From positions 1 through 64,000 of the IMG/VR virus record IMGVR_UViG_3300046787_000129: 64,000 nt of DNA. One strand, 5' to 3'. The number at the start of each line of letters is the position of its first letter. Positions within the stretch are counted from its first letter, which is position 1. Below the pieces are notes generated by a model, which was not told where the DNA came from, did not search any database, and saw only the letters and a program-made list of their open reading frames with translations. This document shows positions 27,372-36,746 of the stretch, piece by piece. The DNA is from a virus. The translations under genes and the position numbers were made by a program.

Positions 27372-28241
27372 GTGACCACCACCAACAAAGACTTTAAGGT
27401 AAAACATGGGCTAGTCGTAGCCAATGGTGGAACCTTTGGTGGACCAGTAACTGTAGGAACTCCAACTGGTCCAGACCATGCAGCTACAAAAGACTATGTA
27501 GACGGAATATCACTGATAACAGGACCGACAGGAGCAGATGGCTCAATTGGTCCAACAGGAGCCGTAGGTCCAACAGGAGCAACTGGCCCAGCCGCAGAAT
27601 TCCTAGTGACCTCAACTCCTCCCTCATCACCACAAGAAGGTCAAATATGGTTTGATCCTGCAGCCGCTGCAGAGTATGTCTACTATGATGGATATTGGGT
27701 AGAGATATCAGGACCACAAGGAATTCAAGGTCCAACTGGTCCAACTGGACCAACTGGTCCAACTGGTCCCCTAGGGCCTACAGGTCCAGTGGCAGAGTTT
27801 TCAGTTACGCCTACTGCACCAGCTTCTCCACAAGAGGGGCAAATCTGGTTTGACCCATCAACCGCAGCAGAATACATTTATTATGACGGTGTCTGGATAG
27901 AGGTTTCTGGACCACAAGGCATCCAGGGTCCAACTGGACCAACTGGTCCCTCTGGAGTGTTGCCTAGCTTGTCCGTATCATCAGATATTACCTTATCATC
28001 TGGTAATAAATATTTTGTAGACACTTCTGCGGCAAGATCTCTAACTCTTCCAGCAGCCCCTAGCCTCGGGGATGAAATAAAGATCTTTGATGCCTCTAAC
28101 AGTTCTGCATCAAACAGTATCACGATACTAAATAATGGCATAAAAATAAACGGAGTCTTGGGCTCAGCTTCAATAAGCACAAACGGTGCAGATGCATTAT
28201 TTGTATATACTGGGACTACTTATGGATGGAAAATGAGCTAA
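27372..28241 (+). CDS. Collagen-like tail fibre with tandem repeat (289 aa), GTG start
   Basis: KDFKVKHGLVV at the N terminus matches the 35275 fibre. Two copies of a ~60-residue unit follow (SPQEGQIWFDP...AAEY.YYDG.W), each ending in GPTGPT collagen-like triplets. A beta C terminus completes a fibre or adhesin. TTAGGAGAG is the ribosome site. Confidence 0.75.
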   Translation: MTTTNKDFKVKHGLVVANGGTFGGPVTVGTPTGPDHAATKDYVDGISLITGPTGADGSIGPTGAVGPTGATGPAAEFLVTSTPPSSPQEGQIWFDPAAAAEYVYYDGYWVEISGPQGIQGPTGPTGPTGPTGPLGPTGPVAEFSVTPTAPASPQEGQIWFDPSTAAEYIYYDGVWIEVSGPQGIQGPTGPTGPSGVLPSLSVSSDITLSSGNKYFVDTSAARSLTLPAAPSLGDEIKIFDASNSSASNSITILNNGIKINGVLGSASISTNGADALFVYTGTTYGWKMS

Positions 28242-28278
28242 CGCTCAGTCTTTAACTGACTCTTAGTCTAAATAGTGA

Positions 28279-28284
28279 TATAAT
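28279..28284 (+). promoter_or_regulatory. Late -10 box
   Basis: TATAAT, 9 nt before ATG 28294. Confidence 0.5.
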
Positions 28285-28293
28285 TGTCTTATC

Positions 28294-29997
28294 ATGACTT
28301 CCATTAATTTTCCAGATACCCCACAAGTAGATGACGAGTTCTCTGCTGGCACCAGAACATGGAAATGGGATGGAATAGCCTGGAGAATAGTCTCCGTATC
28401 AGTGGGGCCAACAGGACCACAAGGAAACACTGGAAACCTTGGACCGCAGGGGCCTACAGGCCCACAAGGTGATACTGGCCCACAGGGACCACAAGGAACC
28501 TCTATAAACTTTATAGGCACTGTAGCAGATGTTGCCAGCCTGCCATCTACTGGAAACTCAGCAAACGATGCGTACATCGTTCAAGCTGACGGTGACCTTT
28601 ACGTATGGGATGGCTCAGCCTGGGACAATGTAGGCCAGATTGTTGGACCACAAGGACCAACAGGTCCACAGGGCGACGAAGGTCCAGTAGGACCAACAGG
28701 ACCACAGGGACAAATTGGTCTAACTGGTGCAGACTCTACAGTAACAGGCCCGACAGGACCACAAGGTGTAGTAGGTCCAACAGGTGCGACAGGACCACAG
28801 GGCCCACAGGGAGACGTTGGGCCAACAGGACCAGTTGGAGATCAGGGAACTCCTGGTCTAAATGGAGATGAAGGACCACAGGGTCCAACTGGACCGCAGG
28901 GACCTACAGGCCCTACAGGCCCGACAGGACCACAAGGTGCAGACTCTAGCATAACTGGTCCAACAGGTGCCACGGGTGCATCAGGAGTTGTTTCAGTTAC
29001 TGGGCCAGTTACAAATACTGGAACATCTACTTCTGCAGTAATTGGACTTGACCAATCGTTAATATCTCTTGCACAGTCACAGGTGACTGACCTAATGTCA
29101 GACCTAGCAGACAAGGCACCAATCGCATCGCCAACATTCACTGGAACGGTAAATGTTACTGGCGACCTTTACGTATCTGGAACAACAACTACTGTAAATA
29201 CTCAAGACATTGTTGTTAGCGACCCAATGGTATACATCGGAGAAAACAACTCTTCAAACATAGTTGACCTAGGATTTGTTGCCTCATTTAATGACGGAAC
29301 TTACCAGCATACTGGATTGATTAGAGATGCTTCAGCAAGTAAGTGGAAGCTTTTCAAGGGGGTAACCGATGAGCCAACGACTACTGTAAACTTTGCTCAA
29401 GGCTCATTAGATACTCTAGCTACTGCAGCATTGGAGACATCAAGTATCACAGCAACCACGTCAGTTGATTTCACTGGTGCAACTATTACAGGAATTGACC
29501 TACTGCCTTCTCAGACTGGAAATACTGGAAAGTACCTTACAACCGACGGTACAGATGCTTCATGGGCAACTCTAAATGCTAGCCCAGCACTAGACGACCT
29601 ATCCGACGTAGCAATTACTTCAGTAGCCACTAACGATGTGGTTTACTACAACGGAACTTCCTGGGTAAATAAGAACGTCTCTGCAATTCCAGTGTCTACT
29701 AACGCACAAGCTGGAACAACTTATACCCTAGTACTTTCCGATGCTGGAAAGATAGTTGAGGCATCTAATGCTTCTGCAATTACTGTAACTATCCCAGCTA
29801 ACTCATCTGTTGCATATCCAGTTGGAACTCAGATAACTATTCTGCAGACTGGTGCTGGGCAGGTAACTGTAGCAGACCCATCGGGCGGTACACTAAATGC
29901 TACACCTGGAAAGAAGCTTCGTGCTCAATGGTCATCGGCAGTTCTTACAAAGAGAGCTACAGACACCTGGGTCCTAACTGGAGACTTGACAGCATAA
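28294..29997 (+). CDS. Long collagen-like tail fibre (567 aa)
   Basis: N-terminal [24 protein letters not shown] is a typical phage fibre head. Gly-X-Y triplets (GPQGPT etc.) cover about residues 35-70 and 115-225. A shaft region with [22 protein letters not shown], common in fibre proteins, leads to the shared C-terminal GDLTA module. Confidence 0.8.
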   Translation: MTSINFPDTPQVDDEFSAGTRTWKWDGIAWRIVSVSVGPTGPQGNTGNLGPQGPTGPQGDTGPQGPQGTSINFIGTVADVASLPSTGNSANDAYIVQADGDLYVWDGSAWDNVGQIVGPQGPTGPQGDEGPVGPTGPQGQIGLTGADSTVTGPTGPQGVVGPTGATGPQGPQGDVGPTGPVGDQGTPGLNGDEGPQGPTGPQGPTGPTGPTGPQGADSSITGPTGATGASGVVSVTGPVTNTGTSTSAVIGLDQSLISLAQSQVTDLMSDLADKAPIASPTFTGTVNVTGDLYVSGTTTTVNTQDIVVSDPMVYIGENNSSNIVDLGFVASFNDGTYQHTGLIRDASASKWKLFKGVTDEPTTTVNFAQGSLDTLATAALETSSITATTSVDFTGATITGIDLLPSQTGNTGKYLTTDGTDASWATLNASPALDDLSDVAITSVATNDVVYYNGTSWVNKNVSAIPVSTNAQAGTTYTLVLSDAGKIVEASNASAITVTIPANSSVAYPVGTQITILQTGAGQVTVADPSGGTLNATPGKKLRAQWSSAVLTKRATDTWVLTGDLTA

Positions 29998-31043
29998 TGG
30001 CAAACAAGCTAAGCGGCGTTGGCTCTTCGATACGAAAGAGACTACTAGATACCTTTGACAGATCAAACCAGTCTGGAATTGGAACGGCCTCGGATGGAAG
30101 CCTGTGGAATACTATCCGTGGAAGCTTCAGCATTTCTACAAATAAGGCTGTAGGCGTAGATGCTAACTATCCTATGGCAACACAGTCCCTGCCATTCTCA
30201 AATGTTGAGATTAACCTAAATGGAGCAGCTACAGGCTCAGCTGCAGCCCTTTGGGTAACTGACTCTGGCAACTGGTGGGCGGTAGGTCTAACTCAAGAGC
30301 CTACAGATTGTAACTGCACCTACTATTACAATACTTTTTATTACTACACAGCATCTACATGTGTTGGATACACACCTGGAAACTATGTTGGCTCATACAA
30401 TAATGGAAACTATAACGGTTCAAACTGTAACTATTACTACTGCTCATCGTATAGTGGAGGTCAGTGTGTAAGCTCTACATGCGTATCGTATAATGGCTCT
30501 AACTGTAATAATTATGCTTATAACACTACAAACAAGTCAACTAGATGTTCTGGATCTTGGAATGCATCTAACTGTGCATCTTATGGATGTACTGGATATG
30601 CCCCATATAGCTGTAACGCATATAGCTGTGGAAGCTGGAATGCCTCAACCATGAATGGTAGCTTTAATGCTCCTTATACAAACGCTCCAACAGCATATAA
30701 TTATGCCTGCAACATTCAGCAGTCTGGCCAGGCTGGACCATATGCATCATGCTCTACCTGTTACCCACAGTACATAAGAGTGCTACAGTCTGTAGGAAAT
30801 ACAGTGTCTACAATAACTCAGTGGTCAATTGCCAGCCTAGCCTCAGCACTAAAGGTCAAGACCTCTGGGTCTCAAATAACTATCTCAGCATACAGTGATC
30901 CTGACATGGTAACCCAGATTGGTTCAGATCTTGTCTATACTCCGACTAGCGTCACGATTACGCCAACATTTGGAATAACTGTTATTCCATCTGGTTATGG
31001 CCAAGGGTATACGACTGACAAGGTAGAAATAAAGAAGAATTAA
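29997..31043 (+). CDS. Lectin-like fibre with 16-Cys insert, paralog 2 (348 aa)
   Basis: Start [11 protein letters not shown] at 29997 (TAATG overlap) is preferred over an upstream in-frame start inside the previous gene. Closely related to 24547 across its whole length, including all 16 cysteines of the Tyr/Asn/Cys insert. Also placed right after a fibre with the GDLTA module, so the pair may be one duplicated cassette. Confidence 0.75.
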   Translation: MANKLSGVGSSIRKRLLDTFDRSNQSGIGTASDGSLWNTIRGSFSISTNKAVGVDANYPMATQSLPFSNVEINLNGAATGSAAALWVTDSGNWWAVGLTQEPTDCNCTYYYNTFYYYTASTCVGYTPGNYVGSYNNGNYNGSNCNYYYCSSYSGGQCVSSTCVSYNGSNCNNYAYNTTNKSTRCSGSWNASNCASYGCTGYAPYSCNAYSCGSWNASTMNGSFNAPYTNAPTAYNYACNIQQSGQAGPYASCSTCYPQYIRVLQSVGNTVSTITQWSIASLASALKVKTSGSQITISAYSDPDMVTQIGSDLVYTPTSVTITPTFGITVIPSGYGQGYTTDKVEIKKN

Positions 31044-31046
31044 TGC

Positions 31047-31052
31047 TATACT
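31047..31052 (+). promoter_or_regulatory. Late -10 box
   Basis: TATACT upstream of ATG 31080; TTAGAGG is the ribosome site. Confidence 0.45.
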
Positions 31053-31079
31053 AGACTTCTAAACATTTAGAGGTATGGT

Positions 31080-31769
31080 ATGAAAATAATTAGATTTTTC
31101 TCAGACAAGGCTATTGACAATATCGGTCAGCCATCAGCAATTAAAAACTTTTTGCCAAGCTGGTACAAAGAGGCGGAGACTACCTATCTAGGCTCGGATG
31201 GTTCAGAGGCCCCAGGACTTAAAAAGTGTGCTCCATACATGGATGCCCTACTCTCTGGATACACACTGGTAACCCCAGTAGATATCTTTGTTTCTAAGAA
31301 CGAAGACGGCAGCCTCAAGATAGGCTGGAATGGTCCAGGAGAAATGTCAGATTTTGTATCTGAGCGTCCAAAGGAATCTGGGGCAACCATGCCAAGACCA
31401 GCTGGACACTTTCCAAATCACATGGTCTGGCGAGGGTTTTGGGGAATTAATACTCCACGTGGATGGAGTGTTCTTATGACTCATCCATTAAATAGGTTTG
31501 ACCTTCCATTCACGACTACGTCTGGCATTATCGACAGCGATGCTTTTAGTGCATCAGGCAACATTCCATTCTTTATTCGGGAAGACTTTTCTGGAGTTAT
31601 CCCTGCAGGAACTCCGATTGCCCAGCTAATACCTATAAAGAGAGCTTCCTGGAGAATGGTAAAAAATGATAAAGGCCAGTGGAACAAGGAACACGAACAG
31701 GGTACTCAGGTAAGAAATCCAGAAACAAATTATAAAAAGAGCATGTGGAAAAGAAAAGAGTATAACTAA
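31080..31769 (+). CDS. Hypothetical protein, paralog of 32111 (229 aa)
   Basis: Shares SGYTLVTPVDI, WGINTPRGWSVLMTHPLNRFDLPF and GVIPAGTPIAQLIP with 32111. These conserved His/Asn/Pro-rich segments suggest an enzyme or binding fold of its own, but I recognise no family. Probably an accessory gene, not structural. Confidence 0.7.
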   Translation: MKIIRFFSDKAIDNIGQPSAIKNFLPSWYKEAETTYLGSDGSEAPGLKKCAPYMDALLSGYTLVTPVDIFVSKNEDGSLKIGWNGPGEMSDFVSERPKESGATMPRPAGHFPNHMVWRGFWGINTPRGWSVLMTHPLNRFDLPFTTTSGIIDSDAFSASGNIPFFIREDFSGVIPAGTPIAQLIPIKRASWRMVKNDKGQWNKEHEQGTQVRNPETNYKKSMWKRKEYN

Positions 31770-32110
31770 TGGCACATACACACGAAAACGGCCAGGTACA
31801 TGGCAAGGTAACAACTCTAGACCTACTAAAGAGATACCTAGCACTAAAGGTTGAGAAGATGTCAGGAGTCAAGAAGTCTGTCATTAATCCTAACGTCTCT
31901 CCGCTAGACCAGATGTCGGGAATTGAGATTAACCACATCGCAATAGTCATTGATGGAGAAGTTCAGGATGTAATTAGAGCACAGAATAGAATGGCTGCAA
32001 TGATTCTAAGCAATCCAGAGTTCGTATTCTTTGAGCCATCTGAGACTACGGTAAAACTTGGATTTAAGTATCAAGATGGAAAGTTTATCAATCCAGAAGA
32101 GGAAAAGTAA
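31769..32110 (+). CDS. Hypothetical protein (113 aa)
   Basis: Residues about 50-100 (INHIAIVIDGEVQDVIRAQNRMAAMILSNPEFVFF) form an alpha/beta unit. It is wedged between the two paralogs with an overlap at its start and none at its end. Unknown. Confidence 0.65.
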   Translation: MAHTHENGQVHGKVTTLDLLKRYLALKVEKMSGVKKSVINPNVSPLDQMSGIEINHIAIVIDGEVQDVIRAQNRMAAMILSNPEFVFFEPSETTVKLGFKYQDGKFINPEEEK

Positions 32111-32773
32111 TTGGGTAAGAAGAAGATAACCTTTCACTCAGAAAGGACAGACCTAGACCTACTGAAGCCTATTCCGACTTCAAGGGCTATGCCAGACTGG
32201 TTTAGATCAATGCCAGGATCAATTCAGGGCGTAGAGACAGTTAAGAAGTGCGTACCAGTACTTGACGCACTAACAGCTGGATACGTTATTCCAATCCCAG
32301 CAGACGCATACTGGGACAAAGAGTCTAAGAGATTTGTTTCAGCTTTCGTAGACAAGCTAGACTCTGACCACATGAAAGAGCAAACATCATTTGTAGAAAT
32401 TCCAGACAACTTCGATCCACAGCCACACAAGTGGATTAATCGCTGGTTTATAAAGACACCAAAGGGATACAGCACACTATTCATTCACCCACTTAACAGA
32501 CAGGATCTACCGTTTAGATCATTCTCTGGAATTGTGGATACTGACAAGCATCCTATGCCAGTAAACTTTCCTTTTATTCTAGAGAAGGATTTCGATGGAG
32601 TAATCCCTGCAGGTACACCAATGATTCAGGCAATTCCATTCAAGAGGGACGACTGGGAGTCAACAATCATTGACACTGGAGACTCGTACTTCTATCCATA
32701 CTCGTCTGACAACATGAACCCACCATTTGCCTGGTATAAGCGTAAGTGGTGGAGTAGAAAGCTTTATAGCTAA
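32111..32773 (+). CDS. Hypothetical protein, paralog of 31080 (220 aa), TTG start
   Basis: Begins with TTG directly after the previous stop. Conserved blocks AGYVIPIPADAYWDK, FIKTPKGYSTLFIHPLNRQDLPF and GVIPAGTPMIQAIPFKRDDW match 31080. Gene duplication with one gene between. Confidence 0.7.
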   Translation: MGKKKITFHSERTDLDLLKPIPTSRAMPDWFRSMPGSIQGVETVKKCVPVLDALTAGYVIPIPADAYWDKESKRFVSAFVDKLDSDHMKEQTSFVEIPDNFDPQPHKWINRWFIKTPKGYSTLFIHPLNRQDLPFRSFSGIVDTDKHPMPVNFPFILEKDFDGVIPAGTPMIQAIPFKRDDWESTIIDTGDSYFYPYSSDNMNPPFAWYKRKWWSRKLYS

Positions 32774-33511
32774 ATGATAAAACTTTTAATTGGAGACGCT
32801 TGTAAGCTAGATGTACAGTCTAATAGCGTAGACTTAATCATAACTCACCCACCATATCTAGGGATAGATACCGTTAGGTATGGTGGCGATAGCTCTAAGC
32901 AAATAAATTATTCTCAGGATAAGACAAAGATGCTGAAGCTTCTCAAAAAGGCTACAGACGAGATGGTCAGGGTTTTAAAGCCAGGAGGACACCTCGTAAT
33001 TGCCAACGGCAGAGACCAAGGAATAGACCTAGAGTACATTGTAAATGCTAGAAAGAATAAGCAGTTAAAGTATCTAGACTTTATTTGTCAGAACTCATAT
33101 AGCTCTAAAGACAACTCTAGTCAAAGTAGAATTATGAGCGAGTCTATAACAGTATGGCATCACTTTGTAAAAGACGGGGATGCATATTATAACCCCTTTA
33201 TCACAAAGAGATACAGTGACCCAGTGTGGAACTTGCCAGAAAACAATATAGATGCTACAGTAGATACTCTAATCCACAGAGAAATAAACATCATTGATAC
33301 AATGAATGTAGAAATACCAAAAAGATTTATAGAGATGTTTACAAAAAAGAATGCTATAGTTCTAGACCCATTTGGGGGATCTGGACTGGTAGCGGTAACA
33401 GCAGCAGAACTGGGTAGACGAGGAATATCTAACGATATCTCTGAGGACCAGAACAAGGCAGCAGAACAAAGAGTCTTGCTTACATTAGGAGAGAAATATG
33501 TCGGAAGCTAA
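32774..33511 (+). CDS. DNA N4/N6-type methyltransferase with HPPY motif (245 aa)
   Basis: Permuted (beta-class) amino-methyltransferase: motif IV at residues 20-28 (DLIITHPPY) precedes the SAM-binding motif near residue 195 (DPFGGSGLVAV). The catalytic tetrapeptide is HPPY instead of the usual DPPY, NPPY or SPPY. It could methylate phage DNA against restriction; the His change makes the target or activity uncertain. Its gene overlaps the next by 14 nt. Confidence 0.8.
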   Translation: MIKLLIGDACKLDVQSNSVDLIITHPPYLGIDTVRYGGDSSKQINYSQDKTKMLKLLKKATDEMVRVLKPGGHLVIANGRDQGIDLEYIVNARKNKQLKYLDFICQNSYSSKDNSSQSRIMSESITVWHHFVKDGDAYYNPFITKRYSDPVWNLPENNIDATVDTLIHREINIIDTMNVEIPKRFIEMFTKKNAIVLDPFGGSGLVAVTAAELGRRGISNDISEDQNKAAEQRVLLTLGEKYVGS

Positions 33512-33743
33512 ACCAGTAAGGCCATGGGACCTCTTCAATAAAAATAAGGAGAGAGCCTCAGCAGAGCTAAAAGAGAAGCGTATGGAGATTTGCAGAAGTT
33601 GTGAGTTCTTTGTATCTCTGACGCAGCAGTGCAAGAAGTGTGGATGCATTATGCCAGCAAAGACAATGCTAACAGAGGCATACTGTCCAGTACACAAATG
33701 GGAAGCAGAGCTTCCAAACGATAACTTACCATTCAAGGAATAG
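33498..33743 (+). CDS. Zinc-binding phage protein, paralog 3 (81 aa)
   Basis: RPWDLFNKNKER at the N terminus and CRSCEFFVSLTQQCKKCGCIM...CPVHKW match the other two paralogs. It overlaps the methyltransferase and precedes the glycosyltransferase, suggesting a shared moron. Confidence 0.75.
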   Translation: MSEAKPVRPWDLFNKNKERASAELKEKRMEICRSCEFFVSLTQQCKKCGCIMPAKTMLTEAYCPVHKWEAELPNDNLPFKE

Positions 33744-33745
33744 CA

Positions 33746-34789
33746 GTGAAAATAGCCGTATACACCATAGCATTAAACGAAGAGCAGTTTGTAGAGCGTT
33801 GGGCAGAGTCAGCAAAGGACGCTGACTACCTATACATTCTAGATACTGGCTCTACGGATGCCACCGTGTCTAAGGCTAAAGATCTTGGGGTAGTTGTTAA
33901 CGTTGCTTCGATTAAGCCATGGAGATTCGATGATGCTAGGAATACATCTCTATCTCTGCTACCAGATGACGTAGATATTTGCATCGCACTTGACATGGAC
34001 GAAGTCCTAGTTCCAGGCTGGAGAGAAGAGCTAGAGAAGATAAAACCAGAAACAACAAGACCTAGATACCAGTACACATGGTCCTGGTCAGAAGATGGTA
34101 AGCCAGGTTTGCAGTATGGTGGAGACAAGATCCACGCACGTCATGGATACCGCTGGAAGCACCCAGTGCACGAAGTAATAACTGCAGATCGAATTGAAGA
34201 GGTGCAGGAATGGATTGGTCTAGAGATTCACCACTATCCAGACAACACTAAATCACGTGGACAGTACTTCCCACTACTTGAGCTTTCTACAAAAGAAGAT
34301 CCGCTAGATGATCGCAATGCTTTTTATCTAGGAAGAGAGTACTTCTTCTATCAGCGTTATGCCGAGGCATCCAAAGAACTTAGAAGACACCTATCACTTC
34401 CTAAAGCAGTCTGGGCACCAGAGCGAGCAGCGTCCATGAGATACCTTGCTAAGGCCGAACCAGAGAATACCAGGGAATGGCTAGAGAAAGCTATCAAAGA
34501 GTCTCCAGGACGCCGTGAGGCCCTTGTAGAGCTATCTCAGTATTTCTACATCCGCAACGATTGGCAGAACTGTTACTGGAGAGCTCTAGATGCAATAGCA
34601 ATCGTAGAAAAGCCGCTAGACTATCTATGCGAAGAGTTCGCCTGGGGAGCCCTACCATTTGATCTTGCTGCAATAAGTGCCTGGAACTTGGGGTTCAAAG
34701 AAGAGGCGGTAAGGTATGGAGAAAAAGCCCTAGAACTTGACCCAGAAAACCAAAGACTCAGAGATAACGTCAAATATTACGGTCTATAA
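33746..34789 (+). CDS. GT2-family glycosyltransferase with C-terminal repeats (347 aa), GTG start
   Basis: Residues 1-100 are a GT-A fold: IALNEEQFVERW, LDTGSTDATV and the DxD motif in ALDMDEVL. The C-terminal half is TPR-like helical repeats (EEFAWG, EAVRYGEKALELDPENQRL). It could glycosylate a virion protein or the host surface. AAGGA lies upstream of the GTG. Confidence 0.85.
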   Translation: MKIAVYTIALNEEQFVERWAESAKDADYLYILDTGSTDATVSKAKDLGVVVNVASIKPWRFDDARNTSLSLLPDDVDICIALDMDEVLVPGWREELEKIKPETTRPRYQYTWSWSEDGKPGLQYGGDKIHARHGYRWKHPVHEVITADRIEEVQEWIGLEIHHYPDNTKSRGQYFPLLELSTKEDPLDDRNAFYLGREYFFYQRYAEASKELRRHLSLPKAVWAPERAASMRYLAKAEPENTREWLEKAIKESPGRREALVELSQYFYIRNDWQNCYWRALDAIAIVEKPLDYLCEEFAWGALPFDLAAISAWNLGFKEEAVRYGEKALELDPENQRLRDNVKYYGL

Positions 34790-34793
34790 TCAA

Positions 34794-34802
34794 TGGTATA
34801 AT
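34794..34802 (+). promoter_or_regulatory. Extended -10 late promoter
   Basis: TGGTATAAT, 8 nt before ATG 34811. Confidence 0.55.
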
Positions 34803-34810
34803 TAAATATC

Positions 34811-35257
34811 ATGGCAAGACTAGATATCTCTACCGTAAAATCCTACTTTGAATCAGGTGACCGTCCTACTGGACAGAACTACGCTGACCTGATTGACACG
34901 CTCATTCAGCAGTCTACAGATCTTGGATCTGCTGGAAACAATGAGCAAACTATCAACGGTATTGAGAATGTTACAGTCGTAGATTCTTTTACAGCATCTA
35001 CATGGAGAATGGTTAAGTACCTAGTGTCCATTTCAAAGACATCTAGCGGAGATAATAAATTCTATGCCACAGAGCTTACCGTACTAATTGACCAAACAAA
35101 TATCAGTGTTAGTCAGTATGGCATTATAGACAACGATGGGGATATTGGAACCATTAGTGTCTCAAAGGATGGAAGCTTAGTAAAACTAATACTAACACCC
35201 AATCCTGCAGTTACGCCTGTTACCGTGCGATTCAGTCGCATGGGACTCAAGGCCTAA
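34811..35257 (+). CDS. Tail fibre-associated protein (148 aa)
   Basis: N terminus MARLDISTVKSYFESGDRPTGQNYADLIDTL is typical of phage fibre-proximal proteins. The C-terminal part (STWRMVKYLVSIS..FYATELTVLID) is shared with the end of 35275. Probably assembles with that fibre. Confidence 0.7.
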   Translation: MARLDISTVKSYFESGDRPTGQNYADLIDTLIQQSTDLGSAGNNEQTINGIENVTVVDSFTASTWRMVKYLVSISKTSSGDNKFYATELTVLIDQTNISVSQYGIIDNDGDIGTISVSKDGSLVKLILTPNPAVTPVTVRFSRMGLKA

Positions 35258-35274
35258 AATAAGGAGATAAAAAA

Positions 35275-36663
35275 ATGGCAACAGTTGACAAAAACTTTAA
35301 AGTCAAACACGGACTGATTGTAGAAGGCACAACAGCAACCGTAAACGGTGAGGACATCCTTACCACAGCAAGCACCACTAGCGATCTAGGCGAAGGTACT
35401 AATCTTTACTTTACCGATCAAAGAGCTATCGATGCAGTATCATCTAGCGTTTCTTCAGCAGTTTCAACAGCTATCAATGCACTTACCACAGACGACATTG
35501 AAGAAGGTTCTAGCAACCTATACTTCACAAACCAGCGAGCACTTGATGCAACATCATCGGCATACGATGCTGCAGGAGCAGCCTCTTCTGCACAAACTGC
35601 AGCACAGTCTTATGCAGATGGTCTTGCTATTAATTACGATGCAGCAGGGGCAGCAGCAACGGCAGAGTCAAATGCTAACTCTTACACAGACACTGCAGTT
35701 TCAAACCTTGTTAATGGTGCACCAGCACTACTAGATACCCTTAACGAGCTAGCCGCAGCAATCAATGATGACGCATCATTCGCAACTACGGTTGCTACTC
35801 AGATTGGCGAGAAGCAAGACACCTTGACCGCTGGAACAGCAATCGATATAGATGCTTCTACTGACACCATCTCTGTAAAGGTTAAGCCTAATGCCGCAAT
35901 TCAGGTAAACGCTAGCAATGAGATATTCCTTCAGGCTGGAGATGGTCTTTTTGAAAGTCCAATGACTGGAACCCTTCATGTCGGCCGAGGAACTGGTGTT
36001 ACTCTAGAAAATGAGGGTACTGCCATAGCAGTAGACACAACTGTAATCGCCTCTGTGTCTTACGTGGATACTAACTTTGTTAATGTTGCAGACCTACCAG
36101 GACAGCTAGATGACTATGTTCCAGTAACTGAAAAGGGTGCCGCTCTTGGAGTTGCAACCCTGGATGCAAGCGGATATGTTCCAGCCTCACAGCTAAACAT
36201 CGACGTGTCTGGAGACATCACTACAGCAATTAATGCCCTAACAACATCTGACATTGAAGAGGGAACAAATCTATACTTCACTAACACTCGTGCAGTAGAT
36301 GCTCTAGAGGCAGTTGTTCCAAACTTCACAGCAGTAGAGCTTAACTCTATTTCTAAGCAGATTGCTGCAACTGCTACAGTTACAGCTGCTACGTCAGCTA
36401 GCGTATACAGCTTCCGAGTAAGTGATTACAAAGTTGCAAAGTTCTTGGTTAAGGTTTCAGATGGATCAAACGTCGAGGTATCTGAGGTGCTATTGGCTGT
36501 AGACTCATCTGACAACATATCAATTACCGAGTATGGAAACGTTGCATCTAACGCATCGCTATCATCAATCTCGGCATCATATGTTGGAGGATCTTTTATC
36601 TCTCTAGATGTGACTCCAGTATCAAACGGAACCGTAAAGGTCTTCGGAACACTTATCGTCTAG
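35275..36663 (+). CDS. Tail fibre protein (462 aa)
   Basis: Begins with the NFKVKHGLIVEG segment shared with 27372. Repeated units EGTNLYFTDQRAIDA (three copies) and Ala/Ser-rich helical stretches are typical of fibre shafts. The C-terminal domain resembles 34811. A terminator follows. Confidence 0.8.
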   Translation: MATVDKNFKVKHGLIVEGTTATVNGEDILTTASTTSDLGEGTNLYFTDQRAIDAVSSSVSSAVSTAINALTTDDIEEGSSNLYFTNQRALDATSSAYDAAGAASSAQTAAQSYADGLAINYDAAGAAATAESNANSYTDTAVSNLVNGAPALLDTLNELAAAINDDASFATTVATQIGEKQDTLTAGTAIDIDASTDTISVKVKPNAAIQVNASNEIFLQAGDGLFESPMTGTLHVGRGTGVTLENEGTAIAVDTTVIASVSYVDTNFVNVADLPGQLDDYVPVTEKGAALGVATLDASGYVPASQLNIDVSGDITTAINALTTSDIEEGTNLYFTNTRAVDALEAVVPNFTAVELNSISKQIAATATVTAATSASVYSFRVSDYKVAKFLVKVSDGSNVEVSEVLLAVDSSDNISITEYGNVASNASLSSISASYVGGSFISLDVTPVSNGTVKVFGTLIV

Positions 36664-36678
36664 TTAGTTAAGTTATAG

Positions 36679-36714
36679 AATACCCCATCATTAGTTTGGT
36701 GGGGTATTTCTATT
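36679..36714 (+). terminator. Rho-independent terminator
   Basis: AATACCCCA (36679-36687) pairs with TGGGGTATT (36700-36708), then TCTATTT. Confidence 0.8.
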
Positions 36715-36729
36715 TATCTAAGTTAAGTA

Positions 36730-36738
36730 TGGTAAAAT
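36730..36738 (+). promoter_or_regulatory. Extended -10 late promoter
   Basis: TGGTAAAAT, 8 nt before ATG 36747. Confidence 0.5.
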
Positions 36739-36746
36739 AGACTATC

